The notes under the pieces: model-generated
What the model saw: only the letters and a program-made list of their open reading frames with translations
The model's database searches: none
Told to the model about the DNA's origin: nothing
Source: Streptomyces sp. AC550_RSS872
GTDB taxonomy: Bacteria; Actinomycetota; Actinomycetes; Streptomycetales; Streptomycetaceae
Direction of reading: 5' to 3'
NCBI RefSeq assembly: GCF_019049285.1
Contig: NZ_JAGMUL010000013.1
Coordinates: 16,147 to 80,146 of the forward strand
Length of the DNA stretch: 64,000 bases
Part shown: positions 62,080 to 64,000 of the stretch, piece after piece
Layout: each line of letters begins with the position of its first letter
How positions within the stretch are numbered: position 1 is the first letter of the stretch
Position numbers and translations under genes: made by a program

Positions 62080-63276
62080 ATGAGGGCCGTCAGCGAGGGT
62101 GGAGCCGGCCCGCAGGGCGCCGCCCGCCGGCCGGAGCTGCTGCGCGTGCGCGGCCGCAGTGCCGCCTGGGTACCGCCGCTGCTGCTGCTCGTCGCCATCG
62201 TGCTGGTCGACTTCAGGACCGGCAGCGGCTTCCGGATCCTGTCCTGGATCGTGCTGGTGCCCGGTATCGCCGCCACGATCTGCGGGGTGTGGGGAACGGC
62301 CGTGTTCGCGGTGCTCGCGCCCGCCACCTACCTCGCCGCGGACGCCGCCCTGCCGCACGAGTACCAGGCGGGCACCCCCGACCTCGTCCTCGCCGGCATC
62401 GGCGGCGTCCTCGCCACGCTGGCCTGCGCGGTCCGGGTGCGCGAGGAGCAGCGCATGCTGCACATCCAGGACGTCGCCGAGACGATCCGCCGCACCGTGC
62501 TGCGCCCGCTGCCGGCGGGCTGGGGCGGCCTCGACCACGCGGAGGTGTATCTCGCCGCCGACAGCGAGGCCAGGGTCGGCGGCGACTTCTACGACATCCA
62601 GACCGGCCTGTACGGCACCCGCGTCATCCTCGGTGACGTCCAGGGCAAGGGGCTCGCGGCGGTGGAGGCGGCGGCCGCGCTGCTCGGCACGTTCCGCGAG
62701 GCCGGGTACCACGAACCGGACCTGGCGACGGTCGCCGTACGGCTGGAGGTGCGTATGCAGCGGCACACCCGTATGCGGGCGGCCCTCGGCAGTCAGGACG
62801 GCGACCGGTTCGCCACCGCCGTCCTGATCGGCTTCCCCGACGACGAGCCGGACGCGCTGGACGCCCTCGTCCTCGGCCACGAGTGCCCGCTGGTCGTCGG
62901 CCCGGACGGCGTGCGGTCCCTGCCGCCCGGCCGGCACGGCCTCCCTCTCGGCCTCGGCGAACTCGATCCCGTCGACGGCCCTCCGTCCGTGCAGCGGGTG
63001 CCCCTGCGGCCCGGCGAGACCCTGCTGCTGACCACGGACGGCGTGACCGAGGCCCGAAACGGCGACGACGTCTTCTACCCGCTCGACGCCGAGGTCGCGG
63101 CCGCCGTCGCCGCCGACCCGGACGTCGCGCGGCCCCGGCGCCTGGTCGACTTCGTGCGGGACGGCACGCTCAGGCACTGCGGCGGGCATCTGGCCGACGA
63201 CACGACGGTGTTCGCGGTGCGGCGGAGGAGAACTGGTGTGGGGAATACGGACGGAATAGGGCGCAAAGAGTCCTGA
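62080..63276 (+). CDS. Membrane-anchored SpoIIE-type PP2C phosphatase
   Basis: 398 aa. Three N-terminal TM helices (about 28-100: VPPLLLLVAIVLVDF; ILSWIVLVPGIAATICGVWG; DLVLAGIGGVLATLACAV), then a helical linker and a PP2C/SpoIIE domain (AEVYLAADSEARVGGDFYD, VILGDVQGKGLAAVEAAAAL, LLLTTDGVTEARN, DDTTVFAV). It probably dephosphorylates an anti-anti-sigma factor in response to an envelope signal. ATG 62080 preceded by GAGG. Divergent from the four-TM gene. Confidence 0.93.
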   Translation: MRAVSEGGAGPQGAARRPELLRVRGRSAAWVPPLLLLVAIVLVDFRTGSGFRILSWIVLVPGIAATICGVWGTAVFAVLAPATYLAADAALPHEYQAGTPDLVLAGIGGVLATLACAVRVREEQRMLHIQDVAETIRRTVLRPLPAGWGGLDHAEVYLAADSEARVGGDFYDIQTGLYGTRVILGDVQGKGLAAVEAAAALLGTFREAGYHEPDLATVAVRLEVRMQRHTRMRAALGSQDGDRFATAVLIGFPDDEPDALDALVLGHECPLVVGPDGVRSLPPGRHGLPLGLGELDPVDGPPSVQRVPLRPGETLLLTTDGVTEARNGDDVFYPLDAEVAAAVAADPDVARPRRLVDFVRDGTLRHCGGHLADDTTVFAVRRRRTGVGNTDGIGRKES

Positions 63277-63345
63277 GATCCCGCTTTGCAGCCACAGCGG
63301 TTACGGTGCTGCCCTAAGTGATCGACGGGGGATGGGGAGGGACCG

Positions 63346-64000
63346 ATGCCCGGAACCGTGCTGCTGCTGGCCGCCGCCCCGGCGGGCAAGGGCTGTCTGG
63401 TGGACGCCGCCTCCGTGCTTCCCGTCCTCGCCGCCGTGCCGCCCACGGTGCTCTCCGGCACGGACACGGCGAACGTCGTGGAACTCGCCGACCCCCTCGA
63501 ACCGCAGGCCGTCCTCACCCGCCTGCGCGCCGCGGCGGCGTCCCCGGCCCCGCTCACCCTCTTCGTCACCGGCCAGCTCCACCTCGACCGCCGCCAGCAC
63601 CTGCCCCACCTCGCGCTGGCCCGGACGACGCCGTCGACGGTCCGCTACACCGGCTTTCCCTGGCACTGGTTCCGCGAGGAACTGCGCCTGCGCGCACCGG
63701 GCTCCACGTCCCTCCTCCTCGACCTGCACGCCGACGCCGAGACCTGGGAGTGGCTGGCTGCCAACCCCCTCGACTCCGGGCGCAACACCGCGGTCTACGG
63801 CCGTGTCGCCCCGCCCCCGAGCCGCCGTACCGTCGCGGGACCGGCGTACATGAAGGCCGTCGCGACCCTGCTCCGCAGCGGCCACCGCCCCTCCCTCGAC
63901 CAGCTGCACCAGCAGGCGCTGACCCGGATCTCGCGCGAGGGCGGCGTCGGCACGGACATCGTGCTGACGGCCTACGCCCCACCCCAGATCCCGCCCCGCC
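63346..64000 (+). CDS. Unidentified protein, right-truncated by window end
   Basis: 218 codons visible, reading out of the window. ATG follows GGGGAGGG. Text includes MPGTVLLLAAAPAGKGCLVD, LFVTGQLHLDRRQHLPHLAL, TPSTVRYTGFPWHWFREELR and ALTRISREGGVGTDIVLTAY. No TM helix or signal peptide is clear. I do not recognise the family. Confidence 0.75.
   Translation, partial: MPGTVLLLAAAPAGKGCLVDAASVLPVLAAVPPTVLSGTDTANVVELADPLEPQAVLTRLRAAAASPAPLTLFVTGQLHLDRRQHLPHLALARTTPSTVRYTGFPWHWFREELRLRAPGSTSLLLDLHADAETWEWLAANPLDSGRNTAVYGRVAPPPSRRTVAGPAYMKAVATLLRSGHRPSLDQLHQQALTRISREGGVGTDIVLTAYAPPQIPPR

Noticed and set aside
60571..63276. 901-aa continuous plus-strand frame before the SpoIIE phosphatase
   Set aside because: The upstream 500 codons are antisense of two membrane-protein genes; the phosphatase starts naturally at ATG 62080.
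1..64000. tRNA, rRNA, CRISPR array or complete insertion sequence with transposase
   Set aside because: No cloverleaf with the usual TTCGANTC arm, no rRNA stretches, no regularly spaced identical repeats with unique spacers and no transposase gene were seen by eye.

Overview
The window looks like a stretch of a Streptomyces chromosome. It is very GC-rich, codons end in G or C, and GTG starts and ATGA/GTGA gene overlaps are common. It carries actinomycete hallmarks: a bacterial proteasome activator (Bpa), paired transmembrane Ser/Thr kinases, a bkdABC cluster, a snapalysin gene with its LysR partner, and SpoIIE-type phosphatases. Two perfect copies of the 14-bp palindrome GTTTCACGTGAAAC (parS, the ParB site) lie at 2399-2412 and 41227-41240. 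Since parS sites cluster around oriC, the window is probably origin-proximal core chromosome.

Layout. 23-5448: a MobA-like/DUF6457 fusion, moeA, a TrkA-type K+ channel, and a DrrAB-like ABC exporter. 5688-8558: a quinone oxidoreductase, a 182-bp MITE-like inverted-repeat element, a membrane-anchored low-complexity protein, and bpa. 8642-16287: two divergent PknB-like kinases, then bkdA-bkdB-bkdC for branched-chain 2-oxo acid oxidation (fatty acid and polyketide starter units). 16383-24384: two D-Ala-D-Ala carboxypeptidases, a GntR-MFS pair, a methyltransferase, a mycothiol-dependent-type enzyme, a nitrilase-family amidohydrolase and a LURP-one protein.

24381-28930 is the accessory part. A truncated AraC-family regulator abuts a truncated cupin gene, which looks like a deletion scar. 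Next to it is a three-gene same-strand cluster of unknown function (787, 243 and 113 aa) with two prominent inverted repeats. It is the best candidate here for an undescribed system.

29016-43039 returns to core-type genes: M18 aminopeptidase, FadE-type acyl-CoA dehydrogenase, intradiol dioxygenase lipoprotein, SseB protein, TetR/MFS drug-efflux pair with a palindromic operator, pirin, AI-2E-type permease, a PAS-GAF-PP2C-ATPase phosphatase and aspS. 43152-45994 is a small variable patch: a degenerate AbiEii-like nucleotidyltransferase, a PH-domain protein, an XRE/DUF397 remnant and a probable TRADD-N-associated membrane protein. 46089-64000 holds metG, a VWA protein with internal repeats, phoX behind a PHO box, snpR/snpA, a FUSC transporter, an EEP-family hydrolase, an alpha/beta hydrolase divergent from a MocR regulator, a triple 155-bp tandem repeat, membrane proteins, a second SpoIIE phosphatase and a right-truncated gene.

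Functions are assigned by reading motifs only. No database search was run.
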